Source: Verrucomicrobiota bacterium
GTDB lineage: Bacteria; Verrucomicrobiota; Verrucomicrobiia; Opitutales; Opitutaceae
Assembly (NCBI GenBank): GCA_018239675.1
Contig: JAFEGX010000135.1
Span: 1 to 64,000 of the forward strand
DNA: 64,000 bases
Direction: 5' to 3'
Shown here: positions 19,433-28,139 of the stretch, piece after piece
Numbering within the stretch: the stretch's first letter is position 1
Layout: each line of letters starts with the position of its first letter
Notes under the pieces: model-generated
What the model was told of the DNA's origin: nothing
What the model saw: the letters and a program-made list of their open reading frames with translations, nothing else
Database searches by the model: none
Program-made: the position numbers and the translations under genes

Positions 19433-20563
19433 TCACTTCGCCGGGTCCGGCACCGCGGTCCAGTGGTCGATCGGCAGCCGCTCCGCCACCGGCGGCAGCG
19501 GCGGGAACTTGAGGTGCGGCTCGGATTGGTACCAGTAGGCGACCGACGAGTAGTCGTCGGCGCGGTTGTTGTTGGTGCCATGTTCGATCGAAACCCGGAT
19601 CGACTGGTCAAAGGTCACGGGATCCTCGAGGTGGAAACGGTACATCGAGTGACGCCCGGTGTAGTCCGGATGGGCGTTGCCCTTCCGCGAGTAGCCGAAA
19701 TACGGGAAATTATACTCGCGGTTGAGGAGGTTGAAATTCCAGGCGCCCGCGAAGTAGTCCTCGAGTCCGGTGCCGTGGAGCGTCGGGTGGGCGTCGCCGT
19801 CGATCGTAATCATGTCGTCTCCCTCGCCCCACCAGCCGGTCGAGAGCGCCTGAATGTGCAGGACGACGCCGACATAGTGGCCGCGACCCTTCGCTTCCAT
19901 GATCAGGTAGTTGTGCTTCCCGTCGACGTTCGGCGCGCCGTCGGTTGCCTTCGTCAGCTCGCGGTGCCACCACGCGTGAAACCGGCCCTGACCCTCGGTC
20001 GCCTTCGCCAGCGCCGAGCCGGGCGCGTAGGTTTCGTAGTCGACGTAGTAGTAGAACGCGCCGATGGGCTTATCGCCCTGGTTCTCGATCTCGATCCGCG
20101 CCCCGCGCGAAAACGGCATCGGGAAGAAGCAGTTCATGGCGCGGTCCGCGACCGCCAGCGGCGCACTCGCCCAGTAGTTCGGTTCACCAAAGCCAAGGCC
20201 GAAGAAGTCGCCAATCGGGGCCTCGATGCTCGGGTCGGTCTCGCCGTCCCAGTACGCGCGCAACACGATGCGCCGGAGGTGATAAACCTCGGGTGACGAG
20301 ATCGTCACCCAGAGGTGGGTCACGGTCCCGGCGCCGGTGATCTCCGCGAGCGTGGCCTTCTGTCCCGGCCCGATGTTCGAGAGATAGTCGTGATTGCCGC
20401 CGGTGCGGTCGTAGCTCGACACGCGCCCGCGCTTCACGCCCTCGCGCAGGTTCGGCAGGTCGCGGAGGCCGCCGAGCGAGACCGCCGGGGAGGCGGCGCC
20501 TTGGCCGAAGGCCGCGGCGGTGAAGAGGAACGCGCAGGACAGGGGGGCCAGCAGTCGTCTCAT
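19433..20563 (-). CDS. GH172 (DUF2961) glycosidase, secreted
   Basis: 376 residues with a signal peptide ending near AFG. It carries the DUF2961 core: YWDGETDPSIEAPIGDFFG, NCFFPMPF, TGWWGEGDDMITIDGD, GTGLEDYFAGAW, and the late YRFHLEDPVTF. GH172 enzymes characterised so far act on alpha-furanosides (arabinofuranose, fructofuranose linkages) and assemble as oligomers. The acidic residues in GEGDDM and GLEDYF are the likely catalytic region. ATG 20563 precedes the signal peptide; the frame is open to 20647. Third gene of the operon, 87 bases after the GxGYxYP gene. A second, non-secreted GH172 gene lies at 51160. Confidence 0.9.
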   Translation of the reverse strand: MRRLLAPLSCAFLFTAAAFGQGAASPAVSLGGLRDLPNLREGVKRGRVSSYDRTGGNHDYLSNIGPGQKATLAEITGAGTVTHLWVTISSPEVYHLRRIVLRAYWDGETDPSIEAPIGDFFGLGFGEPNYWASAPLAVADRAMNCFFPMPFSRGARIEIENQGDKPIGAFYYYVDYETYAPGSALAKATEGQGRFHAWWHRELTKATDGAPNVDGKHNYLIMEAKGRGHYVGVVLHIQALSTGWWGEGDDMITIDGDAHPTLHGTGLEDYFAGAWNFNLLNREYNFPYFGYSRKGNAHPDYTGRHSMYRFHLEDPVTFDQSIRVSIEHGTNNNRADDYSSVAYWYQSEPHLKFPPLPPVAERLPIDHWTAVPDPAK

Positions 20564-20650
20564 GGCGCAGGGGTGGCAGCGGGAGGCCCCCAGCCTGAAC
20601 TCGCCCGCCCGAGCGTCAACCTCCGCGTCACGCGGAGGCGGGCGCACGGG

Positions 20651-22312
20651 TCACTGCGTGTTCGCGTCCCAGGGCTGCGTGGCCGGACGCTCGTCCTTGT
20701 AGCGGACCTTGAAGGTCGGACTGGACGCGGCGAGCTTGAGGAAGGTGTCGAGCGGGACGATCTCGGGCTTTTCCTCAAGGCCGTTCATGATGCTCATCAC
20801 GCGCTTGATGCTGTTGGACTCGCGCACGTGGAGCAGCAGAAAGTACGGCCGCACTGGGTTGAGCCGCGCAAGCTCGTCGAGGTCGGCGATCGCGCTGGCT
20901 TCCGGGCGATGCTCGTCGAGGTAGTAGTCGTACGACATGAACGCCTGGCCGTTGCGGAGGTCAAAGGTGTGCGCCGCGGCGTAGCCATTGATGAAACCAA
21001 TCGTGTCGGGTACGTTGGCGTAGTACTCGTCCACCACCCGCTTCGGCAGGTCAAAGTAGCCGATGGGGATGCCGCGGTCGGTGTGGTCCATGATCGTCAC
21101 CGTGTGCTCGTCCATCAGCGGCATGAGCTGGTTCATCTCGCGCATGAGGCCCGGGAACCGGTCCGCCGGCACGGCCGCCGGGTACATGTAGCCCGACTGG
21201 CCCCCGATGAAGTAGTCGTTCGGGGTCTTGTCCTGGGAGAACATCTCCATCGCCGCCGGGTACCACTTCGCGCCATCCACGCCGACCTCCCAGTTGTACG
21301 GGATCTGCCCGCGCTCCGGCTGCGTCCACGCCCCGATGCCCATGCTGTCGGACTGCACGAGGCAGATGTAGAATTTCTTCTCGGCCCGCACCTGGCTCTG
21401 GCGCGTGACGTGGTTGCTGTTCGTGAGCTTGAAGCCCGGCGAGAAGCCGATCTGGCTCATGAACGTGCCGTTCGGAAAGGTGTTCAGGCCGATGACCTTC
21501 AGGCCGTAGCCCGAGGTAAGCGTGACCCACTGACCCTCGGTATCCTTCGCGTACGAATGCCAGCCCATGATCCACGCGGTCGGCTTCATCTGCGCCAGGA
21601 TCTCCTTGTGGAAAGCGAACTCCGCGGCGTCGCGCGGGTTGGCGGACAGGTCCGTCACGAAGGCGCCGAACGCGATCGCGAGGTCGGCCACGCCCGGCTC
21701 CATGGTGTCGCCGGCGACGCCACCCATCCAGATCAGGTAATCGCGGCTGCAGCGGCTCCAGTACTCATGGTACGCCCAGCGGTAGATCTGCAGGTCGCTC
21801 TGGCCGGTGAATTTTCCCCGGAAATCGGCCAGCGGCTTCAGTCCGTGCTTCTCGGCCAGCGGGATCAGGCTCTCGTCCACCACGACGGCCCGCAGCACGC
21901 CGGCAGCGGTGAACGCGACATTGAGCGACGCCCGCACGTTCCGGTCCCAGACCACGTAACCCTTCGCGAAATGCCCCAGCTGCGCCAGCGCCGCCTCGGG
22001 CGTGCCAAGCCGCGTGAACTTGATCCCGTAGCGCTGGGCGTAGAAATCCTTCAGCGGGTTGAAGTCGTGGAAATGCCACGTCTCGGGGTACTCGATGTAG
22101 ACCCGCGGGGCATCGGTGTTCGCGAGGCCCTGCAGGCCGATGAGGAAGGCGTTCTCGGGCAGCGCACCGGAGATCTGCCAGTTGTCCTTCACCGGGATGA
22201 GCCAGGCTTCCTTGGGCGCCGGGCCGGGCACGCCGGGCACCGCCTGGGCCGCGGGCACCAGCGCGGCGACCGCGAGCACGAGCGGCAGAACGAGGGAAAG
22301 GGGAGATTTCAT
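20651..22312 (-). CDS. Secreted GxGYxYP-family protein (copy A)
   Basis: 553 residues with a signal peptide ending near PAAQA. Family blocks: FLIGLQGLANTDAPRVYIEYP, KGYVVWDRNVRASLNVAFTAAGV, MGWHSYAKDTEGQ, MGIGAWTQPERGQIPYNW and the signature region DYFIGGQSGYMYP. Pfam treats GxGYxYP as a putative glycoside hydrolase; activity is not established to my knowledge. In this copy the diagnostic motif reads QSGYMYP, without the first glycine; copy B at 26458 has GPGYMYP. Only 18 bases separate it from the small secreted protein upstream, as in copy B. Confidence 0.86.
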   Translation of the reverse strand: MKSPLSLVLPLVLAVAALVPAAQAVPGVPGPAPKEAWLIPVKDNWQISGALPENAFLIGLQGLANTDAPRVYIEYPETWHFHDFNPLKDFYAQRYGIKFTRLGTPEAALAQLGHFAKGYVVWDRNVRASLNVAFTAAGVLRAVVVDESLIPLAEKHGLKPLADFRGKFTGQSDLQIYRWAYHEYWSRCSRDYLIWMGGVAGDTMEPGVADLAIAFGAFVTDLSANPRDAAEFAFHKEILAQMKPTAWIMGWHSYAKDTEGQWVTLTSGYGLKVIGLNTFPNGTFMSQIGFSPGFKLTNSNHVTRQSQVRAEKKFYICLVQSDSMGIGAWTQPERGQIPYNWEVGVDGAKWYPAAMEMFSQDKTPNDYFIGGQSGYMYPAAVPADRFPGLMREMNQLMPLMDEHTVTIMDHTDRGIPIGYFDLPKRVVDEYYANVPDTIGFINGYAAAHTFDLRNGQAFMSYDYYLDEHRPEASAIADLDELARLNPVRPYFLLLHVRESNSIKRVMSIMNGLEEKPEIVPLDTFLKLAASSPTFKVRYKDERPATQPWDANTQ

Positions 22313-22330
22313 GACAGTGGAACGGCGGAG

Positions 22331-22870
22331 TTACTGGCGCGTGAAGAGGTAGACCATGGGTTCGTCGCGCGTGGAGCGCAGCTCGTACAGCCGCAGGGTG
22401 CGGCCGTCGGCGGAGAGCCGGTACTCATCGTAAAGGTGCACCGGGTGGTCGCCCTGCTGCGCCTCCAGCTGGAGGTTGGCCTCGACCTTGAGCACGCGCC
22501 CGCCGTCGAGCCACTCGCCGGTCACCAGTTTCTTCCGGTCGCCGCCGATGTAAACATTCGTGTACCAGGTATCGAGCCAGTAGGCCACCGGGTTGGCGGT
22601 GATGGTGCGGCCGTCGGTCTTCAGCGTCGTGACGTCATCCACCTTGCGGTCGGCGCCCCAGGCGAGGTGCCGCGTGAGCGTGACGGTGTCGCCCGCGACG
22701 GCGATCATGACCGTGAGCCGGTCCCACGGCCGGATCGGCGTGCTGCGGGCCACGTCCAGGGCCCACGTGCCGACCAGCCGCGAGGGCGCATCGGCGGCGG
22801 GCAGCCGGCTGGCCGCGACAAGGAGGATCAGGAGGGAAGCGAGCGGAAGGAAGGTTGGGCGGAGGCGCAT
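22331..22870 (-). CDS. Small secreted partner of GxGYxYP protein (copy A)
   Basis: About 179 residues. The signal peptide ends near LPAADA, and the mature part begins LVGTWALDVARST, like the first strand of a lipocalin-type barrel. Strand-rich throughout, closing with ELRSTRDEPMVYLF. A clear paralogue lies at 28140 (LAGIWRYDPAHST ... ELRSTRNDPIVYVF) and it too precedes a GxGYxYP gene. I do not recognise a named family. It is the first gene of the four-gene operon, diverging from tspO across 137 bases. ATG 22870 gives the signal peptide; the frame is open to 22921. Probable role: a co-secreted binding or chaperone subunit (inference). Confidence 0.75.
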   Translation of the reverse strand: MRLRPTFLPLASLLILLVAASRLPAADAPSRLVGTWALDVARSTPIRPWDRLTVMIAVAGDTVTLTRHLAWGADRKVDDVTTLKTDGRTITANPVAYWLDTWYTNVYIGGDRKKLVTGEWLDGGRVLKVEANLQLEAQQGDHPVHLYDEYRLSADGRTLRLYELRSTRDEPMVYLFTRQ

Positions 22871-23007
22871 GGCTGGGCGTTGAGCTGCCCGGACGTTCGA
22901 CGCATCGCCGCGGCGACACAAGCCGCCCGGCCAGATTGCCGATGAAAGTTCACCCTGCGCGGCGCCTTGCGCGATCGGCCGCGGGCGCCGAGAATCCCGT
23001 CCAAAAC

Positions 23008-23478
23008 ATGAACCGCTGGCTGGCCCTGCTCCTGTTTCTGGTGGCGTCGTTCACCGCCGCGGCGATCGGCGGATACGCCACGGGCACTTCGGTGCAGACC
23101 TGGTACCCGACGCTGGCCAAGCCCGCGTGGAATCCCCCGCCGTGGGTGTTCGCTCCGGTTTGGACGCTGCTCTACGCGCTGATGAGCGTGGCGGCATGGC
23201 GCGTGTGGCTGAGGCGCACCCAGCCGGGCGCCGCCGGTGCCCTGGCCGGATTTGGAGTGAGCCTCGCGCTCAACGCCCTCTGGTCGCTGCTCTTTTTCGG
23301 GGCGCGGAGCCCCGGCGGCGCCTTCGCCGAGGTGGTGGTGTTCTGGTCCTGTCTCGTCGTGCTGCAGGTCCGATTCTGGCGACTGGATCGTGTGGCCGGA
23401 GTCCTCTGGCTGCCTTATCTCGCCTGGGTGAGCTTCGCCTCCGTGCTCAACGGCACCGTGTGGTGGCTCAACCGGTGA
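23008..23478 (+). CDS. tspO: TspO/MBR family membrane protein
   Basis: 156 residues with five predicted membrane helices and the family core WNPPPWVFAPVWTLLYALM, followed by LNALWSLLFF and WLPYLAWVSFASVLN. TspO proteins bind tetrapyrroles and sterol-like ligands and are usually implicated in porphyrin or oxidative-stress handling. The ATG at 23008 is the start that opens into the first helix; the longer frame from 22855 overlaps the divergent gene. It ends 14 bases before the beta-lactamase-fold gene, so these two are probably co-transcribed. Confidence 0.9.
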   Translation: MNRWLALLLFLVASFTAAAIGGYATGTSVQTWYPTLAKPAWNPPPWVFAPVWTLLYALMSVAAWRVWLRRTQPGAAGALAGFGVSLALNALWSLLFFGARSPGGAFAEVVVFWSCLVVLQVRFWRLDRVAGVLWLPYLAWVSFASVLNGTVWWLNR

Positions 23479-23492
23479 CTTTCCTCCCGGTC

Positions 23493-25172
23493 ATGAAACG
23501 TCTCGGCCTCACCCTGCTCCTGCCCCTTCTCGCCCACGCCGCGCCCGGGGCCGGCGCCCCGGCCGTCCCCACCACGGAAACCGCCGCGGTGCTGCCGGCG
23601 GTCGAACGCGCCGCGGCCGGCCTCGCCGCGGGCGGCTTCGTGCTCGCGGAGGTCGACGGCGACCGCGTCACCTACGGCAATGCGGGCCGCCCCGGGCCGC
23701 ACGACGGGCTGCCGCCGGAAAAAATCATCTTTGAGATCGGCTCCATCACGAAGGTCTTCACCGGCCTGCTGCTCGCCGAAGCGGTGAATGAGGGCAAGGT
23801 GAAGCTGACCGATCCGATTGGGAAATTTCTGCCGGCCGAGGTGGTGCTGAAGCCCGGTACGGCGGCCATCACGCTCGAGCAACTCGCGACGCACACGTCG
23901 GGCCTGCCGTCGCTGCCGGCCAACTTTCACCCGGCCGACCAGAATGATCCCTATGCCGACTACACCGTCGGGCAGCTGTACGCTTTCCTTCGCGAGTACC
24001 AGCCGGAGCAACCGGCGCCGCAGCCGGCGTCCTATTCCAACCTGGGTGTCGGGCTGCTGGGCCACCTGCTCGAGCGCATCTTCGGACGGTCCTATGCGGA
24101 GCTGGTGGCGGTCCGGATTGCCGGGCCGCTGGGCCTGATGGACACCGTGATCGACCTGAGCCCGGAGCAGCGCGACCGGCTCGCGCCGCCGCATTCGGGC
24201 AGCTTCGCGGTCCCGCCGTGGCACCTCCCCACTTTCGCGGGCGCGGGCGCGCTGCACTCCACGGCCGCCGACCTGGCGCGCCTGGCGCAGGCGCTGCTGG
24301 AACCAAAGGATCCCGCGCTCGCCGCCGCGTGGGAACTGGCGCGCCAGCCCCGCGCCGCCTACGGCGCCCGCGGGCACATCGGGCTGAACCTCCTGATCGC
24401 CGAGCGCAACGGCGTCACCGTTTACAACCACAGCGGAGGCACGGGCGGGACCCGGTCGTACCTGGAGCTGGTGCCGTCGCTTCACCGCGCCACGGTGCTC
24501 CTGCTTAACAACGACACCGTCGAGCCCGCGCGCATTGTTGGTTCCGTCCGCCGCCCGCCGAGCCCGGCGGGCAACGCCCAGGCGGGGCGCGCGGAAGAAC
24601 TCCTTCCGGTCAAGCGCCTGACGGAGTATGTCGGGGTCTACGCGATGGATGCCCATCGCCGATTCACGTTCGTGATCGACAACACCGGTCGGCTCCGGGG
24701 CCGGCTCACCGCGCAGGCGTTCCTCCCGGTGTTCCACGCCGGCCAAGACCGTTTCTTTCTGCGGGTGGTCGAGGCCGAGTACCAGTTCGAACGCGACGCC
24801 GCCGGCCACATCACGGCGGTGGTGCTCCACCAGAACGGCCGCGAGATCCGCGCCCCGCGCGTGGAGGAGCCGGTTCCACCCGTGCGTTTCCTGACCTCGG
24901 ACGAGGCGCGCGACTACGAGGGCCGGTACGGCGAACGCCCGCCGCTGCAGTTTGACGTCACGGCGCGCGGCGAGCAGGTGTTCGCCAAGCTGATTGGCCA
25001 ATCCGCCTTCCCGGTCTTTTGCGACCGGCCCGACCACTTTGTCTACGATGTCGTGCCCGCGGCGCTGACGTTCGAGCGCAATGCCCAGGGCGAGATCACC
25101 GCGCTGGTGCTGCACCAAAACGGGCGCGACCAGCGCGCGGTCCGGCTGCCCGCCCCGGCCGCGAGCCCCTAG
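23493..25172 (+). CDS. Secreted serine hydrolase, beta-lactamase class C fold
   Basis: 559 residues with a signal peptide ending near AHAA. The penicillin-binding-protein/class C fold is shown by SITK (Ser84, Lys87), the YSN motif (Tyr181) and HSGGTGG (His313) in place of KTG. Two related C-terminal strand-rich domains follow, each ending in ITA[V/L]VLHQNGR (about residues 375-465 and 470-555). They resemble DUF3471-type domains that occur in this class. Members are esterases, D-aminopeptidases or lactamases; the actual substrate is unknown. ATG 23493 was chosen for the signal peptide; the longer frame runs through tspO. Confidence 0.9.
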   Translation: MKRLGLTLLLPLLAHAAPGAGAPAVPTTETAAVLPAVERAAAGLAAGGFVLAEVDGDRVTYGNAGRPGPHDGLPPEKIIFEIGSITKVFTGLLLAEAVNEGKVKLTDPIGKFLPAEVVLKPGTAAITLEQLATHTSGLPSLPANFHPADQNDPYADYTVGQLYAFLREYQPEQPAPQPASYSNLGVGLLGHLLERIFGRSYAELVAVRIAGPLGLMDTVIDLSPEQRDRLAPPHSGSFAVPPWHLPTFAGAGALHSTAADLARLAQALLEPKDPALAAAWELARQPRAAYGARGHIGLNLLIAERNGVTVYNHSGGTGGTRSYLELVPSLHRATVLLLNNDTVEPARIVGSVRRPPSPAGNAQAGRAEELLPVKRLTEYVGVYAMDAHRRFTFVIDNTGRLRGRLTAQAFLPVFHAGQDRFFLRVVEAEYQFERDAAGHITAVVLHQNGREIRAPRVEEPVPPVRFLTSDEARDYEGRYGERPPLQFDVTARGEQVFAKLIGQSAFPVFCDRPDHFVYDVVPAALTFERNAQGEITALVLHQNGRDQRAVRLPAPAASP

Positions 25173-25182
25173 CCTGACCCGC

Positions 25183-25833
25183 TCAGGCCGGTCCCGTCAG
25201 GTACCCGAACACCGCGGCCCAGTGGCACGCGCTGCCGGCGAGCACCCACAGATGCCAGATGGCGTGGTGGTAGGGCACGCGCTTCATGAGATAGAACACC
25301 GCGCCACCCGTGTAGCAGACGCCGCCGACGAAAAGCAGCCAGAGGCCGCCGGCAGGCAGGGCATGGATCAGCGGGCGGATCGCGACGACCACGAGCCAGC
25401 CCATGCCGACGTAGATGAGCGTGGACAGCAGCCGGAAGCGGCCGGTGAACCAGAATTTCAGCGCCACCCCCACGACGGCCAAACCCCACACCACGCCCAA
25501 CAGGCTCCAGCCCCAGGGACCGCGCAGGCTGATCAGGAGGAACGGCGTGTAGGTGCCCGCAATCAGGAGGAAGATCGCCGCGTGATCGAATTTCCGCATC
25601 AGGCGCTTGAGGTTCTCCTCGCGGAAACTGTGGTACAGCGTGGACGTCGTGTAGAGCAGCACCAGCGTGCTGCCAAAGATCGCCGTGCTCGTCACCGTCC
25701 ACGCATCCGCGCGCTGGGCAGAAAACGACACCAGCAGGACCAGTCCCACGATGCTCAGCAGCAGGCCAAACGCGTGCGTGAGGACATTGGCCAGTTCCTC
25801 CCGGGGCGTGTACTGGGCGGCGGTCGCGGTCAT
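25183..25833 (-). CDS. Hemolysin III / PAQR-like membrane protein
   Basis: 216 residues with seven hydrophobic helices and the family signature: an N-terminal EELANVLTHAFG, the STLYHSF segment, KFDHAAIFLLIAGTYTP, and the C-terminal PYHHAIWHLWVLAGSACH. The histidines and aspartate of these motifs form the zinc site of PAQR-fold proteins. Despite the name, bacterial homologues (YqfA) are not proven hemolysins. ATG 25833 directly precedes the typical N-terminus. It converges with the beta-lactamase-fold gene over 10 bases and diverges from the helical periplasmic protein. Confidence 0.92.
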   Translation of the reverse strand: MTATAAQYTPREELANVLTHAFGLLLSIVGLVLLVSFSAQRADAWTVTSTAIFGSTLVLLYTTSTLYHSFREENLKRLMRKFDHAAIFLLIAGTYTPFLLISLRGPWGWSLLGVVWGLAVVGVALKFWFTGRFRLLSTLIYVGMGWLVVVAIRPLIHALPAGGLWLLFVGGVCYTGGAVFYLMKRVPYHHAIWHLWVLAGSACHWAAVFGYLTGPA

Positions 25834-25919
25834 GCACGCACGCTAGTCCTGGGCACCAATGCCCGCAAGTGTTGTCAATGTCCCCGGCACCGCCACTTTC
25901 ATTCCGTCCCCATCGCGCC

Positions 25920-26321
25920 ATGCACCTCCATCGTCTCGCCCTGCCCCTCCTCGCCCTCGCCGCGGCCGCCACGCTGCGCGCCGAGGAACCCAGCAAGCTC
26001 GACCAGGCCAAGACCGCCATCAAGGACGCCGCCTCCGACGCGGCCGACGCCACCAAGCGCGCCGCCACGGCCACGAAGGAGTGGTCGGTCGAGGCCTACG
26101 AGAAAACCGCCGACGGCACCCGCCACGCGGTCGAGGTCACCAAGGAAAAGTCCCGGGAAGCCTACGCGGCGACCAAGGAGGTCACCGAGGAAACGGCGGC
26201 CAAGGTGAAGAAAAAGTCCATCGAGGTCGGCCACGCCGTCGCCGAGAAGACCGAGGAGGCCGCGGCGGCCGTGAAGGAAAAGGCGCGCGAACTCACCTCG
26301 TCCCAGGACGGGAAGAAATAG
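25920..26321 (+). CDS. Secreted amphipathic-helix repeat protein
   Basis: 133 residues with a signal peptide ending near TLRAEE. The mature part is rich in Ala, Lys, Glu and Thr, in irregular 11-residue-like periods (AIKDAASDAADATKRAATA, EVTEETAAKVKKK), the pattern of LEA-like or apolipoprotein-like helices. No aromatic core or catalytic residues. It may bind membranes or protect the envelope under stress (inference). ATG 25920 gives the signal peptide; 25869 is the alternative. A strong hairpin lies between this gene and the convergent GxGYxYP gene. Confidence 0.7.
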   Translation: MHLHRLALPLLALAAAATLRAEEPSKLDQAKTAIKDAASDAADATKRAATATKEWSVEAYEKTADGTRHAVEVTKEKSREAYAATKEVTEETAAKVKKKSIEVGHAVAEKTEEAAAAVKEKARELTSSQDGKK

Positions 26322-26352
26322 GCGCCCCTGCCCGGGCCACCCATGGCCTGGA

Positions 26353-26400
26353 GCGGGTATCCTCACCCGCCAGCGCGGGAGCGGGGTGAGGGCACCCCGC
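26353..26400. repeat. GC-rich paired inverted repeat between convergent genes
   Basis: Two small hairpins, 26353-26370 (gcgggt/acccgc arms) and 26381-26400 (gcggggt/accccgc arms), are also complementary to each other, so they can form one longer cruciform. The position between the helical-repeat gene and the convergent GxGYxYP gene suggests a bidirectional terminator. No T-tract follows. It is not 7- or 9-base periodic. Confidence 0.6.
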
Positions 26401-26457
26401 CCACATGCCACCGTCAACTCCCGGCTCAAGCCCCGCGCGACCGACTGACGCCGGCCC

Positions 26458-28122
26458 CTACGGATTCGGGCTGATCGGGTCCGCCGGCTCCTGGTAATGG
26501 GTGCGGTAGGTTGGCGCGCTCGCGGCGAGCTTGAGCAAGACATCCAGCGGAACCACCTCGACCGGCTCGGTAAGTGAGTGGAGGATCTCGGTGACCTTCT
26601 CGACTGTATTGCGCTCGCGGATGTGCAGCAGGAGAAAGTACGGTCGCTGCGGGTTGAGCTGGATCAGTTCCTCTAGGTCGGCCGCGGCGTCGCGCACCGA
26701 GCGGTTCACGTCGAGGTAGTAGTCGTAGCTGATCAGCGGCTTTCCGTCGCGCAGGTCGTAGGTCCGCGCGGTGCCGTAGCCATTGATGAAGCCGATCGCG
26801 TCCGGGAACTCGTGATAGTACCGGTCGACCACCGCCTTTGGGAGGTCGGTGTTGCCCACGTGCCGGTTGCCCTCGGAATAGTCCATGATCTCCATCACGC
26901 GCAGGTCGAGCTGCGCCATCAGCGCGCGGGCATCCTTCATCAGGGCCGGAAACTTGTCGGCCGGGATCGCCTTCGGGTACATGTAGCCCGGGCCACTGAG
27001 CCCGGCGATGAAGTAGTCGTTCGGGGTGCGGTCCTCATAGAAGAACTGCAGCGCCGGCGGATTCATCCAGGCCCAGTTCATGGTGACCTGCCAGGTGTAC
27101 GGGATCTTCCCGCGGCCCGGCTTGGTCCAGGCCCCGATGCCCATCGAGTCGGTCGCAACGGCGCAGACGTAGACCTTTGGTTCCGCCTGGAGGCGGGCGC
27201 CGGGCGCGACGTGATGGTTGTTCGTGAACTTGAAGTCCGGCGTAAGCGGGATCTGGCAGGTGAACGAGACGTTCGGGAGATTGTGCAGGCCTTCCATCTT
27301 CAGCCCGTAGTTGCCGACCAGCGTGGTGTGCTGGCCCTCGGTGTCCTTGCCGTACGAGTGCCAGCCGACGACGATGCTCGCCGGGTGCTGGCCACCGAGG
27401 ATCTTCCGCTCGAGCGCGAGTTCCTCGGGGTGCTTCGGGTTGGCCGACAGGTCGGTGAAGAACGCCCGCTGCTTGACGCCAAAGTCGGCGATGCCCGGCT
27501 GCATTTCCGCGCCCGCATGGCCGCCGAGCAGCACGTAGTAGTCGCGGGAACACCGCGCCCAGTAGTGGTCATAGGCCCACTGGTAGATCGCATGGTCGGG
27601 CTGACCGGCGAACCTGCCGCGCAGGTCCGCGACGCATTTCAGGCCGTGCTTCTCCGCCAGCGGGATCAGGTCGGGGCTCACGACCACGGCGTCCTCCACG
27701 CCCGAGATCGTGAAAGCGACGATCAGCGAGGCGCGCACCGCGCGATCCCAGACGACGTAGCCCTTCGCGTAGCGCCCGAAGCGCGCGAGCGCCGCATCGG
27801 CATCGTCCTGCCCGAGCCGCTCGAACTTCACGCCGTGGCGGCGCTCAAGGAAACCCTCGAGCGGCCGCACGATCTCCCACTGCCAGTCGGCGGGATACTC
27901 CAGGTAGACCCGGGGCGCCTCCCGGTTCGCGAGGCCCTGCAGCGAGATCAGCAGCGCGTGCACCGGCACGTCGCCGTCGAGGCGCCAGTTCGACGACAGG
28001 GGAATGATGGTCGCGGTGGCCGGCGCGCGGCTGACCTTGGCGGGGATGGGCTGGGCCAGCGCCGGCAACGCGGCCAGGACCGCGCCGAGCACCAGCCAAC
28101 GGGGAAGGGAGCAGGGCTTCAT
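26458..28122 (-). CDS. Secreted GxGYxYP-family protein (copy B)
   Basis: 554 residues, paralogue of the protein at 20651 along its full length: HALLISLQGLANREAPRVYLEYP, KGYVVWDRAVRASLIVAFTISGV, GWHSYGKDTEGQ, MGIGAWTKPGRGKIPYTW, and the intact signature GPGYMYP. The start at 28122 is supported by GGAGG eight bases upstream and by a regular signal peptide ending near LPALAQ. The frame is open to 28143, where its ATG overlaps the TGA of the upstream gene. It is translationally linked to the small secreted gene, exactly as in copy A. The molecular activity is not established. Confidence 0.87.
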   Translation of the reverse strand: MKPCSLPRWLVLGAVLAALPALAQPIPAKVSRAPATATIIPLSSNWRLDGDVPVHALLISLQGLANREAPRVYLEYPADWQWEIVRPLEGFLERRHGVKFERLGQDDADAALARFGRYAKGYVVWDRAVRASLIVAFTISGVEDAVVVSPDLIPLAEKHGLKCVADLRGRFAGQPDHAIYQWAYDHYWARCSRDYYVLLGGHAGAEMQPGIADFGVKQRAFFTDLSANPKHPEELALERKILGGQHPASIVVGWHSYGKDTEGQHTTLVGNYGLKMEGLHNLPNVSFTCQIPLTPDFKFTNNHHVAPGARLQAEPKVYVCAVATDSMGIGAWTKPGRGKIPYTWQVTMNWAWMNPPALQFFYEDRTPNDYFIAGLSGPGYMYPKAIPADKFPALMKDARALMAQLDLRVMEIMDYSEGNRHVGNTDLPKAVVDRYYHEFPDAIGFINGYGTARTYDLRDGKPLISYDYYLDVNRSVRDAAADLEELIQLNPQRPYFLLLHIRERNTVEKVTEILHSLTEPVEVVPLDVLLKLAASAPTYRTHYQEPADPISPNP

Positions 28123-28139
28123 GGTGATTGCCTCCGGGG

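Noticed and set aside
20315-22945. Plus-strand open frame opposite the GH172 and GxGYxYP genes
   Set aside because: It overlaps three real minus-strand genes and has no family signature.
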